Part shown: positions 23,479 to 32,379 of the stretch, in pieces
Position numbering within the stretch: the first letter of the stretch is position 1
Layout of the letters: the number at the start of each line of letters is the position of its first letter
DNA from: Variovorax sp. J22G73
GTDB lineage: Bacteria; Pseudomonadota; Gammaproteobacteria; Burkholderiales; Burkholderiaceae_C
Assembly: GCF_030317035.1 (NCBI RefSeq)
Contig: NZ_JASZYK010000001.1
Coordinates: 1-64,000 of the forward strand
Direction: 5' to 3'
Length of the DNA stretch: 64,000 nt
The notes under the pieces: generated by a model
Databases searched by the model: none
What the model saw: only the letters and a program-made list of their open reading frames with translations
What the model was told of the DNA's origin: nothing
Program-made: the position numbers and the translations under genes

Positions 23479-24249
23479 GTGAAATTCGAGGACTACCCCG
23501 CCGCCGCGCCTCCCCCCCAAGGCGTCAACCCGTGTGACGACTGCGCGCTGCGCAGGCTGGAGGCTTTTCTTCCGGCTTCCGAGGAAGAACTCAAGACCAT
23601 CCAGTCGTTTCGCGTCGGTGCCCGGCGCATCGCCCCGGGTGGCGCGATCATCGAGGAGCACCGCCGCAGCCCGCAGCTTTTCACCCTCTACTCGGGCTGG
23701 GCCTTTCGCTACAAGACGCTGAGCGACGGCCGCCGGCAAATACTGAGCTTTCTGCTGCCCGGCGACTTCGTCGGCCTGCAAGACGAATTTGCGGACGGCC
23801 AGAGCCACGGCGTGGAGGCGGTCACCGACGTCACGCTGTGCGCTTTTTCGCGCGACCGGCTCTGGGGCCTGTTCCATGCCCAGCCCAAGCTGGGCTACGA
23901 CATCACCTGGCTGGCCGCGCGCGAGGAAAAGATGGTCGACGACAACCTCGTCACCGCCGGCCGACGCAACGCCAGCGAGCGCGTGGCCATGCTGCTGATG
24001 CACCTGTACCGCCGCGCCGAGCGCGTGGGCCTGGTGCGCGACGGCTGGGTCGAGTTTCCGTTCAACCAGCAGCACATCGCCGACGCGCTGGGGCTGTCGC
24101 TGGTGCACACCAACAAGACCTTGCGGCGCCTGCAGCGCCTGGGGCTCTACAAGATCGACGCCGGCTGGCTGCGCATCCTGGAGCCGCACGCGCTGGAAAC
24201 GCTGGGCGACTACTTCGAGCGCCCGATGCGCCCCACGCCGTTGATCTAG
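23479..24249 (+). CDS. Crp/Fnr-family transcriptional regulator
   Basis: A 256-residue cyclic-nucleotide-binding-fold regulator. The effector domain (LFTLYSGWAFRYKTLSDGRRQILSFLLPGDFVGLQ) is followed by a long dimer helix and a C-terminal HTH_Crp domain (FPFNQQHIADALGLSLVHTNKTLRRLQRLGL). Two N-terminal cysteines (NPCDDCALR) resemble part of the FNR iron-sulfur motif, but a complete four-cysteine FNR set is not evident. The start is GTG at 23479; no ATG gives the family N-terminus. It is divergent from the BLUF gene, whose signal it could receive. Confidence 0.85.
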   Translation: MKFEDYPAAAPPPQGVNPCDDCALRRLEAFLPASEEELKTIQSFRVGARRIAPGGAIIEEHRRSPQLFTLYSGWAFRYKTLSDGRRQILSFLLPGDFVGLQDEFADGQSHGVEAVTDVTLCAFSRDRLWGLFHAQPKLGYDITWLAAREEKMVDDNLVTAGRRNASERVAMLLMHLYRRAERVGLVRDGWVEFPFNQQHIADALGLSLVHTNKTLRRLQRLGLYKIDAGWLRILEPHALETLGDYFERPMRPTPLI

Positions 24250-24291
24250 TGCCGTCGGTCTGAGCGCCGCCGGCTCGCTGCCCGCGGCGGC

Positions 24292-25179
24292 TCAGCGCGC
24301 GGCCACCAGCTGCCGCAGGTCGTCCTGGTAGGCCTGCAACCGGCGCACCGCCTGGGCGCGCTGGCTCGCGGTGGTGTTGTTGTGCAGCGCCGCCGTGTTG
24401 CGGCACCCTTCCTGCAAAAGCGCCTGCTGCTGGTCGTGCCAGGGACCGGGCGGCGGCTCGGCGATGCGCTGGATGTAGCCATGCAGCGCCGCGCGCGCCT
24501 CGGCCGGCGAAGGCTTGCCGGCGACGAAGCCGCGCAGCAGCACCAGCGCCTCTTGCTGGCGCTTGCGGCGCTCGGCGTCGGCCAGCCGCGGATCGAACAC
24601 CGACTGCGCGACCTGCTGCTTCAGCAGGTCGCGCTGTTCCGTGCCCAGCCGCCCGTAGAAATCTTCCGCGCGGTCCAGGAACTGGTCGTAGCGCTTTTCC
24701 TGCACCTGCGCCAGCGTGCGGTCCAGCCAGTCCTTGCGGTAGGTGGCGTTGTTCTTGGCGTACTTGCGCTCCAGCTGCTGCAGCTGCGCGTCGGTGAGGC
24801 TCAGCGCCAGCTCGGTGCCGGCGGGCTCGGCGCGCTCGCTCACGGCCAGCAGGCGCTCGCGGATGCGGTCGGCCATGGCGCAGACCTGCTCGGGCGTCAC
24901 TTCGGCGGGGGCCAGTGCCTGCGCGTCCTGCAGCATCGCGCTCAGCCGGGGCAGCTCGTTCTGGCGGTGCCAGGCCAGCAGCTGCGCCAGTTCGTCGCGC
25001 ACCTTGGGCCTTTGCTCGCTGTCGAAGTCGAGGTAGCCGTCCAGCCACCAGTAGCTCACCGTGGGCAGGTTGTTGTAGGCGAGCTTGATCGCGCTGCAAG
25101 CCCCCAGGGCGGCCGCGAGGCACAGCACGCCGATAATCCGCGCCACCGCAGCGCAACGAATTCGGGAAGAAAAACGCAT
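24292..25179 (-). CDS. DUF6279-family lipoprotein
   Basis: A 295-residue lipoprotein: signal MRFSSRIRCAAVARIIGVLC then the lipobox LGAC with C28 as the acylated residue. The mature N-terminus SAIKLAYNNLPTVSYWWLDGYLDFDSEQ is the hallmark of DUF6279 proteins. The rest is charged and helical (many Gln/Glu/Arg), ending in a basic helix. The role is unknown; a periplasmic-facing membrane anchor is inferred. Its ATG overlaps the divergent glmU ATG in the tetramer CATG, so the two genes share their initiation site. Confidence 0.8.
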   Translation of the reverse strand: MRFSSRIRCAAVARIIGVLCLAAALGACSAIKLAYNNLPTVSYWWLDGYLDFDSEQRPKVRDELAQLLAWHRQNELPRLSAMLQDAQALAPAEVTPEQVCAMADRIRERLLAVSERAEPAGTELALSLTDAQLQQLERKYAKNNATYRKDWLDRTLAQVQEKRYDQFLDRAEDFYGRLGTEQRDLLKQQVAQSVFDPRLADAERRKRQQEALVLLRGFVAGKPSPAEARAALHGYIQRIAEPPPGPWHDQQQALLQEGCRNTAALHNNTTASQRAQAVRRLQAYQDDLRQLVAAR

Positions 25180-26623
25180 GAACCAGACTCCGCAACAACA
25201 CAACCAGGGGCCGATCGACGTCGTCATCATGGCGGCCGGCAAGGGCACGCGCATGAAGAGCAAGCTGCCCAAAGTGTTGCATCGATTGGGCGGCCGCGCA
25301 TTGCTGGCCCATGTGGCCGGCACGGCCGCGCGCATCGGCGCGCGCAATGTGGTGTTCGTCACGGGGCACGGCGCGGCGCAGGTCGAGGCTGCGATGACGG
25401 CCATGGCCGCGTCGTCGGCCACCACGCCCGGCGCCACGCAGCGCTTCGCGCGCCAGGAGCCGCAGCTGGGCACCGGCCACGCCGTGCAGCAGGCCGCGCC
25501 GCTGCTGGCGGACGACGGCACGGTGGTGGTGCTGTCGGGCGACGTGCCGCTGATCGGCGAGGACACGCTGCGCGCGCTCATCGCGGCCAGCGCCGGCGAG
25601 CGCCTGGCGCTGCTGACCATCGAATTCGACGACCCGAGCGGCTACGGCCGCGTGATTCGCTCCAGCGCGGGCGGCGAGGTGACGGCCATCGTCGAGCACA
25701 AGGACGCCAGCGAGGCGCAGCGCGCGGTCCAGGAGATCTACAGCGGCGTGATGGCGGTGCCGGCGCGCCTGCTCAAGGGCTGGCTGGCGCGGCTGGACAA
25801 CCAGAACGCGCAGGGCGAGTACTACCTGACGGACGTGGTGAAGTTCGCGGCGGCCGACGGTGTGCCGGTGGTGGCGCACATCACCACCGATGCGCTGCAG
25901 GTGGCCGGCATCAACAGCCCGGCGCAGCTGGCGGCGCTGGAGCGGGCCTGGCAGCTGCGCCAGGCCGATGCGCTGATGACGCAGGGCGTGCGCCTGGCCG
26001 ACCCGGCGCGCTTCGACCTGCGGGGCACGCTGGAATGCGAGGCGGACGTGGAAATCGACGTCAACTGCGTGTTCGAGGGCGCGGTATGGCTGGGCGAGGG
26101 CGTGCGCATCGGCGCGAACTGCGTGATTGCCAACGCGCGCATCGAGGCGGGCGCGGTGATTCACCCGTTCACGCACATCGACGGCGAGAAGGCCGGGGTG
26201 CGCGTGGGGGCGGGGGCGCTGGTGGGCCCGTTCGCGCGGCTGCGCCCGGGGGCGCAACTGGGGGCGGAGGTGCACATCGGCAATTTCGTCGAGGTGAAGA
26301 ATTCGACGCTGGCCGCGGGCGCCAAGGCCAACCACCTGGCCTACCTGGGCGACGCGACGGTCGGCGAGCGGGTGAACTACGGCGCGGGCAGCATCACGGC
26401 CAACTACGACGGCGCCAACAAGCACCGCACGGTGATCGGCGACGACGTGCACGTGGGCAGCAATTGCGTGCTGGTGGCGCCGATCACCATCGGGGCGGGG
26501 GGGACCATCGGCGGCGGGTCGACGCTCAACAAGTCGACGGAGCCGGGCGCGCTGACGGTGGCGCGGGGCAAGCAGGTGAGCTTCGCCAACTGGAAGCGGC
26601 CTCAGAAGGCGCCCAAGGCTTGA
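25178..26623 (+). CDS. glmU: Bifunctional GlcNAc-1-P uridyltransferase / glucosamine-1-P acetyltransferase
   Basis: A 481-residue two-domain enzyme making UDP-GlcNAc, the precursor for peptidoglycan and LPS. The N-terminal pyrophosphorylase has the signature VVIMAAGKGTRMKSKLPKVL, and DVPLI and NSPAQ segments follow. The C-terminal left-handed beta-helix acetyltransferase has NHLAYLGDATVGERVNYGAGSI with the active-site histidine region, and HRTVIGDDVHVGSN. It is about 25 residues longer than E. coli GlmU, largely through an Ala/Thr-rich insert near residue 70 (MAASSATTPGATQ). It is divergent from the DUF6279 gene with overlapping starts. Confidence 0.95.
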   Translation: MNQTPQQHNQGPIDVVIMAAGKGTRMKSKLPKVLHRLGGRALLAHVAGTAARIGARNVVFVTGHGAAQVEAAMTAMAASSATTPGATQRFARQEPQLGTGHAVQQAAPLLADDGTVVVLSGDVPLIGEDTLRALIAASAGERLALLTIEFDDPSGYGRVIRSSAGGEVTAIVEHKDASEAQRAVQEIYSGVMAVPARLLKGWLARLDNQNAQGEYYLTDVVKFAAADGVPVVAHITTDALQVAGINSPAQLAALERAWQLRQADALMTQGVRLADPARFDLRGTLECEADVEIDVNCVFEGAVWLGEGVRIGANCVIANARIEAGAVIHPFTHIDGEKAGVRVGAGALVGPFARLRPGAQLGAEVHIGNFVEVKNSTLAAGAKANHLAYLGDATVGERVNYGAGSITANYDGANKHRTVIGDDVHVGSNCVLVAPITIGAGGTIGGGSTLNKSTEPGALTVARGKQVSFANWKRPQKAPKA

Positions 26624-26647
26624 ATCTTGTTCGGGGCCGTACAGGCT

Positions 26648-27130
26648 TCAGCCCAACGGAATCCCGGGCTCGAACTTCGCGCGCTTCAGGCTGAAGAAAG
26701 CCTTCACGTTGCGCACGTTCGCATCGGCGGTGAACAGCCGCTGCGTGAGGGCGCCGTAGTCCGGCATGTCGCGCGCGGCCACCACCAGCACGAAGTCCGG
26801 CCCCGGGGAGACGCGCCAGCACTGCTGCACCGCGTCGTCCGCAATCACGCGCGCCTCGAAGGCGTCCAGCGAGGCCGCGTCCTGCCGGTCCAGCGAAATC
26901 TCCACCACCGCCTGAAGACCATGGCCGAGCACCGCGGCGAGCCGGTCGGGGGACAGCAACGCCACCTGCCGCTCGATCAGGCCGACCTCGCGCAGCCGCT
27001 GCACACGGCGCAGGCAGGTGGGGGGCGAGATGCCGATGTCGGCGGCCAGGCGCTGGTTGGTCTGCGACGCGTCGCGTTGCAAGGCGTCGAGCAAGCGAAG
27101 GTCGGTTGAATCCAGCGATATTGATTCCAT
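26648..27130 (-). CDS. Lrp/AsnC-family transcriptional regulator
   Basis: A 160-residue Lrp-type regulator: N-terminal HTH (LDSTDLRLLDALQRDASQTNQRLAADIGISPPTCLRRVQRLREVGLIERQ) and C-terminal RAM ligand-binding domain (AFEARVIADDAVQQCWRVSPGPDFVLVV). ATG 27130 (MESISLDSTD) gives the family length; an upstream start would add ten residues. It is divergent from glmS across an AT-rich 150-base gap that probably holds its binding sites. The regulated pathway cannot be read. Confidence 0.88.
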   Translation of the reverse strand: MESISLDSTDLRLLDALQRDASQTNQRLAADIGISPPTCLRRVQRLREVGLIERQVALLSPDRLAAVLGHGLQAVVEISLDRQDAASLDAFEARVIADDAVQQCWRVSPGPDFVLVVAARDMPDYGALTQRLFTADANVRNVKAFFSLKRAKFEPGIPLG

Positions 27131-27150
27131 ATTGGTTGAAATTATGGAAT
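27124..27150. promoter_or_regulatory. Operator-like inverted repeat in the Lrp/glmS AT-rich gap
   Basis: ATTCCAT (27124-27130) pairs with ATGGAAT (27144-27150) over a 13-base AT-rich spacer. The left arm contains the start codon of the Lrp-type gene. The whole gap 27131-27215 is AT-rich in a GC-rich genome, as expected for bendable Lrp-family binding sites and divergent promoters. Autoregulation is inferred. No glmS ribozyme is seen. Confidence 0.45.
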
Positions 27151-27280
27151 AAAAATCCAAACGGATGATGTGAAGAAATAAAAGTCCGAAATCATAAGAA
27201 ATTGGAAAACATATTTCTTCCCCGTCTCCCTACCATCGAGGCCTTCCCTCCATCCTCTTCTTCATCAAAGGCAGCTCACC

Positions 27281-29170
27281 ATGTGCGGCATCGTCGGGGC
27301 AGCGTCCCATCGCAACATCGTTCCGGTCCTGGTCCAGGGCCTTCAGCGGCTCGAATACCGCGGCTATGACTCGTGCGGCGTGGCGGTGCACGCGGGCGGG
27401 CTGACACGCGCGCGCACCACCTCGCGCGTGGCGGACCTGATGACGCAGGTGCACGACGACAAGGTCGAAGGCCTCACCGGCATCGCCCACACGCGCTGGG
27501 CCACGCACGGCGCGCCGGTGGTGCACAACGCGCACCCGCACTTCAGCCACGGCCCCGGTGCCGGCGCGCAAGGCGCGCGGCCCGGGCGCATCGCGCTCGT
27601 GCACAACGGCATCATCGAAAACCACGAACCCCTGCGCGCCGCGCTCGAGGCCAAGGGCTACGTGTTCGAGAGCCAGACCGACACCGAGGTCATCGCCCAC
27701 CTGGTCGACAGCCTCTACGACGGCGACCTGTTCGAGGCCGTGAAGGCCGCCGTGCTGCAGCTGCACGGCGCCTACGCCATTGCCGTGATCTGCCGCGACG
27801 AGCCGCAGCGCGTGGTCGGTGCGCGGGCCGGCTCGCCGCTGATCCTGGGCGCGGGCAAGGACGGCACCGAGAACTTCCTGGCCAGCGACGCCATGGCCCT
27901 GGCCGGTGTGACCGACCAGATCGTGTACCTCGAAGAGGGCGACGTGGTCGACCTGCAGCCGGGCAAGTACTGGATCGTCGACAAGAACCACAAGCCCCTG
28001 TCCGCCGAGCAGCGCCCGGTGCGCACCGTGCACGCGCACAGCGGCGCGGCCGAGCTGGGCCCGTACCGCCACTACATGCAGAAGGAAATCTTCGAGCAGC
28101 CGCGCGCCATCGGCGACACGCTCGAGGGCGTGGAAGGCATCGTGCCCGAGCTGTTCGACGGCATCGGGCAAAACGGCGGCACCGGGGCCAGCGCGCACCG
28201 CGTGTTCCAGGAGATCGACAAGGTCCTCATCCTCGCCTGCGGCACCAGCTACTACAGCGGCTGCGCGGCCAAGTACTGGCTAGAAGGCATCGCGAAGATT
28301 TCCACGCAGGTCGAGATCGCCAGCGAGTACCGCTACCGCGACTCCGTGCCCGACCCGCGTACGCTGGTCGTCACCATCAGCCAGTCGGGCGAAACGGCCG
28401 ACACGCTGGCCGCCCTGAAGCACGCGCGCTCGCTCGGCATGGAGCAGACGCTGACCATCTGCAACGTGGCCACCAGCGCGATGGTGCGCGAGTGCAAGCT
28501 GGCGTACATCACGCGCGCGGGCGTGGAGATCGGCGTGGCGTCGACCAAGGCCTTCACCACGCAGCTGGCGGGCCTGTTCCTGCTCACGCTGGCGCTCGCG
28601 CAGGCCAAGGGCCGCCTGAGCGACGAGGACGAGGCGCGCTACCTGAAGGAGATGCGCCACCTGCCCGTCGCGCTGCAGTCGGTGCTGGCGCTGGAGCCGC
28701 AGATCATCGGCTGGGCCGAAGACTTCGCGCGCAAGGACAACGCGCTTTTCCTGGGCCGCGGGCTGCACTACCCGATCGCGCTGGAAGGCGCGCTCAAGCT
28801 CAAGGAAGTGACCTACATCCACGCCGAGGCCTACGCCGCCGGCGAGCTCAAGCACGGTCCGCTCGCGCTGGTGACCAGCGAAATGCCGGTGGTGGCCGTG
28901 GCCCCCAACGACACGCTGCTCGAAAAGCTCAAGAGCAACCTGCAGGAAGTGCGCGCGCGCGGCGGCGTGCTCTACGTGCTGGCCGACGGCGACACCCAGA
29001 TCAAGAGCGGCGAAGGCCTGCACGTGATCCGCATGCCCGAGCACTACGGTGCGCTGTCGCCCATCCTGCACGTGGTGCCGCTGCAGCTGCTGGCGTATCA
29101 CACGGCGTGCGCGCGCGGAACCGATGTGGACAAGCCGCGCAATTTGGCGAAGAGCGTGACGGTGGAGTGA
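27281..29170 (+). CDS. glmS: Glutamine--fructose-6-phosphate aminotransferase (isomerizing)
   Basis: A 629-residue enzyme converting fructose-6-phosphate and glutamine to glucosamine-6-phosphate, the first step toward UDP-GlcNAc. Class II glutamine amidotransferase N-terminus with nucleophile C2 (MCGIVGA), HTRWATHG, and NGIIENH. Two SIS domains follow ([24 protein letters not shown]) and the C-terminal [25 protein letters not shown] tail (here ACARGTDVD...). It is about 20 residues longer than E. coli GlmS owing to two Gly/Ala-rich loops (near 93 and 290). With glmU 650 bases away, amino-sugar synthesis is clustered. Confidence 0.96.
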   Translation: MCGIVGAASHRNIVPVLVQGLQRLEYRGYDSCGVAVHAGGLTRARTTSRVADLMTQVHDDKVEGLTGIAHTRWATHGAPVVHNAHPHFSHGPGAGAQGARPGRIALVHNGIIENHEPLRAALEAKGYVFESQTDTEVIAHLVDSLYDGDLFEAVKAAVLQLHGAYAIAVICRDEPQRVVGARAGSPLILGAGKDGTENFLASDAMALAGVTDQIVYLEEGDVVDLQPGKYWIVDKNHKPLSAEQRPVRTVHAHSGAAELGPYRHYMQKEIFEQPRAIGDTLEGVEGIVPELFDGIGQNGGTGASAHRVFQEIDKVLILACGTSYYSGCAAKYWLEGIAKISTQVEIASEYRYRDSVPDPRTLVVTISQSGETADTLAALKHARSLGMEQTLTICNVATSAMVRECKLAYITRAGVEIGVASTKAFTTQLAGLFLLTLALAQAKGRLSDEDEARYLKEMRHLPVALQSVLALEPQIIGWAEDFARKDNALFLGRGLHYPIALEGALKLKEVTYIHAEAYAAGELKHGPLALVTSEMPVVAVAPNDTLLEKLKSNLQEVRARGGVLYVLADGDTQIKSGEGLHVIRMPEHYGALSPILHVVPLQLLAYHTACARGTDVDKPRNLAKSVTVE

Positions 29171-29184
29171 GGGTGGCGGCTCGC

Positions 29185-30090
29185 TCAACGCGGGCCGAAA
29201 CACTCGTCGTAGAGCTGGGTCACCCAGTCGATGAACACACGCACCCGCGGAGACAGTTGCCGGTGGTGCGGATAGAGCACCGAATACACCATCGGCGGGC
29301 AGGGCGTGTGGGCGAGGATCTCCACCAGCGTTCCCGCGCGCAGCTGCCGCTCGACATGGAAGCGCGGCACCTGGATGATTCCGCACCCCTGCTCCGCGCA
29401 GGTCTTGTAGCTGTCGGCGCTGTTCACGCTGATCCAGCTGCGCAGCATGTGCGTCTCCGCACGGCCGTCGACTTCGAAGTCGAACGGAAAGAAGTCCGTG
29501 CGCGATGCCGAGAAGAAATTGACCGCCCAGTGCCGCGCCAGGTCCGCCGGCTGCAACGGGGTGCCGTTCGCGGCGAGGTACGCGGGGCTCGCCACCGTCA
29601 CCTGGGGAATGAGCGCCAGCCGCCGCGTGACCAGTGAAGAGTCTTTGGGCTCGCCCGCGCGCACCACGCAGTCCACTCCCTCGCGCACGAGGTCGACCAG
29701 CCGGTCGCCGCTGCCGACGGCCAGCTCGATGTGCGGGTAGCGCGCATGGAACTCACCGATGCGCGGCAGCACCAGCTCGTTGGCCGGCGCGCCGTGGATG
29801 TCGATGCGCAGCCGTCCGCGCGGGTTGATGGACAGCTCGGCCAGCGACGATTCGGCGTCCTCCAGCTCGCGCAGCAGGTGGCGGCAACGTTCGTAGTAAG
29901 CCTGTCCGTCGACGGTGGTGCGCACCTGGCGCGTGGTGCGGACCAGCAGGCGCACGTGCAACCGCGCCTCGAGCTCCTTGATGGCGTGGGTGGCCGTGGC
30001 ACGCGGCATGTCGAGCGCGGCGGCAGCCTGCGTGAAGCTGCCCAGCTCGACGATGCGGGTGAACAGCCGCATCGCGTCGAAGCGGTCCAT
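29185..30090 (-). CDS. LysR-family transcriptional regulator
   Basis: A 301-residue LysR protein of the CrgA/AaeR-like group: HTH FDAMRLFTRIVELGSFTQAAAALDMPRATATHAIKELEARL and effector domain with GRLRIDIHGAPANELVLPRIGEFHARYPHIELAVGSGDRLVDLVREGVDCVVR. ATG 30090 (MDRFDAMR) is the typical start of this group; the upstream in-frame extension looks non-coding. It is divergent from DoxX-paoABC across 115 bases and is their probable regulator, perhaps responding to an aldehyde or aromatic compound (inference). Confidence 0.88.
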   Translation of the reverse strand: MDRFDAMRLFTRIVELGSFTQAAAALDMPRATATHAIKELEARLHVRLLVRTTRQVRTTVDGQAYYERCRHLLRELEDAESSLAELSINPRGRLRIDIHGAPANELVLPRIGEFHARYPHIELAVGSGDRLVDLVREGVDCVVRAGEPKDSSLVTRRLALIPQVTVASPAYLAANGTPLQPADLARHWAVNFFSASRTDFFPFDFEVDGRAETHMLRSWISVNSADSYKTCAEQGCGIIQVPRFHVERQLRAGTLVEILAHTPCPPMVYSVLYPHHRQLSPRVRVFIDWVTQLYDECFGPR

Positions 30091-30205
30091 GGGGGTCGTT
30101 CCGTCGGTGATTGTTGAGGTCGGTTGAATTATGTTGGCAGTTCTGCCGTCTTTATTCAACGCGGGGGAATAGACAAACTCGCCCTTGCACTCCAAGGACG
30201 CAACC

Positions 30206-30661
30206 ATGTCACTCATCTTTCCCGGCCTGCGAGGCTTGTACGACCGCCTCGAACCCATCGGCTACCTGCTGCTTCGAGTCGCTTTCGGGCTGATGCTCAT
30301 GACCCACGGCCTGCCGAAACTGCTGGGCCGCAGCCACGGCAGCATGGCCGATCCGATGGCGGGCTCGGTCAACCTCATCGCCAACGTGCTGCACCTGCCG
30401 GCCGCGCCGTTGATCGGCGTGTTCATCGCACTGCTCGAAGGCGTGGGCGGACTGCTGATTGCGCTGGGCTTGTTCACGCGCATCGTGGCGGCGATGGTGA
30501 CCGTGCAGATGCTGGTCATCAGCTGGATCCTGGGGCCGACGTTTCCCTGGATCGACCGCGGCTTCGAGTACCCGCTGATGCTCGCCTTCGTCGCCTTCTT
30601 CCTCGGCGCACACGGCAGCGGGCGGGGCTCGCTGGACGCCTGGCGCGGCCGCGAGGTCTGA
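30206..30661 (+). CDS. DoxX-family membrane protein
   Basis: A 151-residue protein with four hydrophobic helices. The DoxX hallmark is early (YLLLRVAFGLMLMTHGLPKLLG), and GVFIALLEGVGGLLIALGLFTRIVA follows. DoxX-like proteins occur with oxidoreductases and thiosulfate or quinone-linked systems. ATG 30206 is preferred over 30185 because it matches the family start. The gap to paoA is 29 bases, so it probably belongs to the paoABC transcript and may help electron transfer to the membrane (inference). Confidence 0.85.
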   Translation: MSLIFPGLRGLYDRLEPIGYLLLRVAFGLMLMTHGLPKLLGRSHGSMADPMAGSVNLIANVLHLPAAPLIGVFIALLEGVGGLLIALGLFTRIVAAMVTVQMLVISWILGPTFPWIDRGFEYPLMLAFVAFFLGAHGSGRGSLDAWRGREV

Positions 30662-30690
30662 AGCGCACCTTCCGCCAGAAAGACTCCACG

Positions 30691-31380
30691 ATGAACAACA
30701 CACCCACACGGCCGGCGGCGAACGCCGGGGCCGCGCTCAACCGGCGCACCTTCATGATGAGCACGGCCGCCGCCACCGCCGCCACTGCCGCCACCGCCAC
30801 GGTCGCAGCCGCCCCCGCGGCCGCTGCCGCAACCGACGCAACCGCGGCGGCCTCTGCCGTCGCCAACCCCTACGAAGGCACCAGCGACACGCGCGTGACC
30901 GTCAACGGCACGCTTCACGCGCTGAAGCTGGAGCCGCGTGCCTCCCTGCTCGACGTGCTGCGCGAACAGCTGGGCCTCACCGGCGCAAAGAAGGGCTGCG
31001 ACCACGGCCAGTGCGGCGCCTGCACGGTGCACGTCGACGGGCGCCGGGTGGCGTCGTGCCTCACGCTGGCCGTGAAGACCGACGGCTGCGCGGTCACGAC
31101 CATCGAGGGCGTCGAGGCACCCGACGGCACGCTGCACCCGATGCAGCAGTCCTTCATCGACCACGACGCGCTGCAATGCGGCTACTGCACGCCGGGCCAG
31201 GTGATGGCGGCCATTGCCTGCGTGCGCGAGGGCCACGCCACCAGCGACGCGCAGATCCGCGAGTACATGAGCGGCAACCTCTGCCGCTGCGGCGCCTACG
31301 CGGGCATCCTCGAAGCCATTCGCGACGCCGCACCGAAGATGGCGGCGGAACCACGTTCGCGAGGAGGCCGCCATGCGTGA
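30691..31380 (+). CDS. paoA: Aldehyde oxidoreductase iron-sulfur subunit (PaoA type)
   Basis: The 229-residue [2Fe-2S] subunit of a periplasmic xanthine-oxidase-family aldehyde dehydrogenase (E. coli PaoABC detoxifies aldehydes). A Tat signal is visible (N-R18-R19-T-F-M followed by an Ala-rich core). The plant-type cluster uses C103, C108, C111 and C123; the second uses C163, C166, C198 and C200 (CGYC and CRCGAY). Its 3' end overlaps paoB by eight bases. The Ala/Thr run after the signal is unusually long and low in complexity. Confidence 0.9.
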   Translation: MNNTPTRPAANAGAALNRRTFMMSTAAATAATAATATVAAAPAAAAATDATAAASAVANPYEGTSDTRVTVNGTLHALKLEPRASLLDVLREQLGLTGAKKGCDHGQCGACTVHVDGRRVASCLTLAVKTDGCAVTTIEGVEAPDGTLHPMQQSFIDHDALQCGYCTPGQVMAAIACVREGHATSDAQIREYMSGNLCRCGAYAGILEAIRDAAPKMAAEPRSRGGRHA

Positions 31381-32374
31381 CTTCGCCTACCTGCGTCCCT
31401 TCGGCATCGACGAGGCCGTGCAACTGATGTCGAAGCACCAGCCCGGCGCGCGCTACATCGCTGGCGGCACCACGCTGTTCGACCTGATGAAGCTCGGCGT
31501 GGAGGCGCCGTCGACGGTGATCGACATCACGCGCATCGAGGGCTTGCGCGACATCGACGCCAGCGCGCGTGGCGAGCTTCGCATCGGCGCGCTCGCGCTC
31601 ATGAGCGACGTCGCCGAAGACCCGGTGGTGCTGCGCGAGTTTCCGGCCCTGTCGGAATCGCTGTGGAAGGCCGCCTCGCAGCAGCTGCGCAACATGGCGA
31701 CGGTGGGCGGCAACCTGCTGCAGCGCACGCGCTGCGCCTACTTTCGCGGCAGCCCCGAGTTCGCGTGCAACAAGCGCGTGCCCGGCAGCGGTTGCGCGGC
31801 GCTGGGCGGGCAAAACCGCGGCCATGCCGTGCTGGGCGGCAGCGATGCCTGCGTGGCGGTCTATCCGGGGGACATGGCCGTCGCGCTGGCGGCGTTCGAC
31901 GCCATGGTCGACACGGTGAGCCCGCGCGGAGCACGCAGCCTGCCGGTGCGCGAACTGCACCGCGCCCCCGGCGCCACGCCGCACCTGGAGACGGTGCTGG
32001 CGTCGGACGAACTCATCGTGCGCATCCGCGTACCGCGCAGCGGCGTGGGGCGCGCGTCGTCGTACCACAAGGTCCGGGACCGCGAGTCGTATGCCTTCGC
32101 GCTCACGTCGGCCGCCGTCGCGGTGCACCTGCAGGGCCAGGGCCACCGGGTGACCGACGCACGCATCGCGCTCGGCGGCGTCGCCACGCGCCCGTGGCGC
32201 GCCCTGCAGGCCGAACGCAGCCTGCTGGGCAAGCCGCTGACGCGGGCGGCGGCGCGGCAAGCGGCCGAGCTGGCGTTCGAGGGCGCCGTGCCGCTCGAAC
32301 ACAACGGCTTCAAGGTGGCGCTGGGCATCGAGACCGTGACAGACGCACTCATGCTGGCCAAGGAAAGGAGCTGA
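31373..32374 (+). CDS. paoB: Aldehyde oxidoreductase FAD-binding subunit (PaoB type)
   Basis: A 333-residue FAD subunit of the molybdenum hydroxylase. It has the FAD-binding loops AGGTTLFDLMKLGVE and LRNMATVGGNLLQRTRC, and the PaoB-specific cysteine region that binds an extra [4Fe-4S] cluster (RCAYFRGSPEFACNKRVPGSGC). A CO_deh_flav_C-like C-terminal domain follows. The ATG lies inside the end of paoA (eight-base overlap), indicating coupled translation. The stop is six bases from the paoC start. Confidence 0.9.
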   Translation: MRDFAYLRPFGIDEAVQLMSKHQPGARYIAGGTTLFDLMKLGVEAPSTVIDITRIEGLRDIDASARGELRIGALALMSDVAEDPVVLREFPALSESLWKAASQQLRNMATVGGNLLQRTRCAYFRGSPEFACNKRVPGSGCAALGGQNRGHAVLGGSDACVAVYPGDMAVALAAFDAMVDTVSPRGARSLPVRELHRAPGATPHLETVLASDELIVRIRVPRSGVGRASSYHKVRDRESYAFALTSAAVAVHLQGQGHRVTDARIALGGVATRPWRALQAERSLLGKPLTRAAARQAAELAFEGAVPLEHNGFKVALGIETVTDALMLAKERS

Positions 32375-32379
32375 ACACC

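Noticed and set aside
23479..23600. FNR-type oxygen-sensing iron-sulfur motif in the Crp/Fnr protein
   Set aside because: Only part of the cysteine set (C19, C22) is seen and no further conserved cysteine completes a cluster, so oxygen sensing is not claimed.
27131..27280. A glmS-type ribozyme upstream of glmS
   Set aside because: That ribozyme is a Firmicutes feature and no matching conserved core or cleavage context is seen; only AT-rich DNA with an inverted repeat is present.
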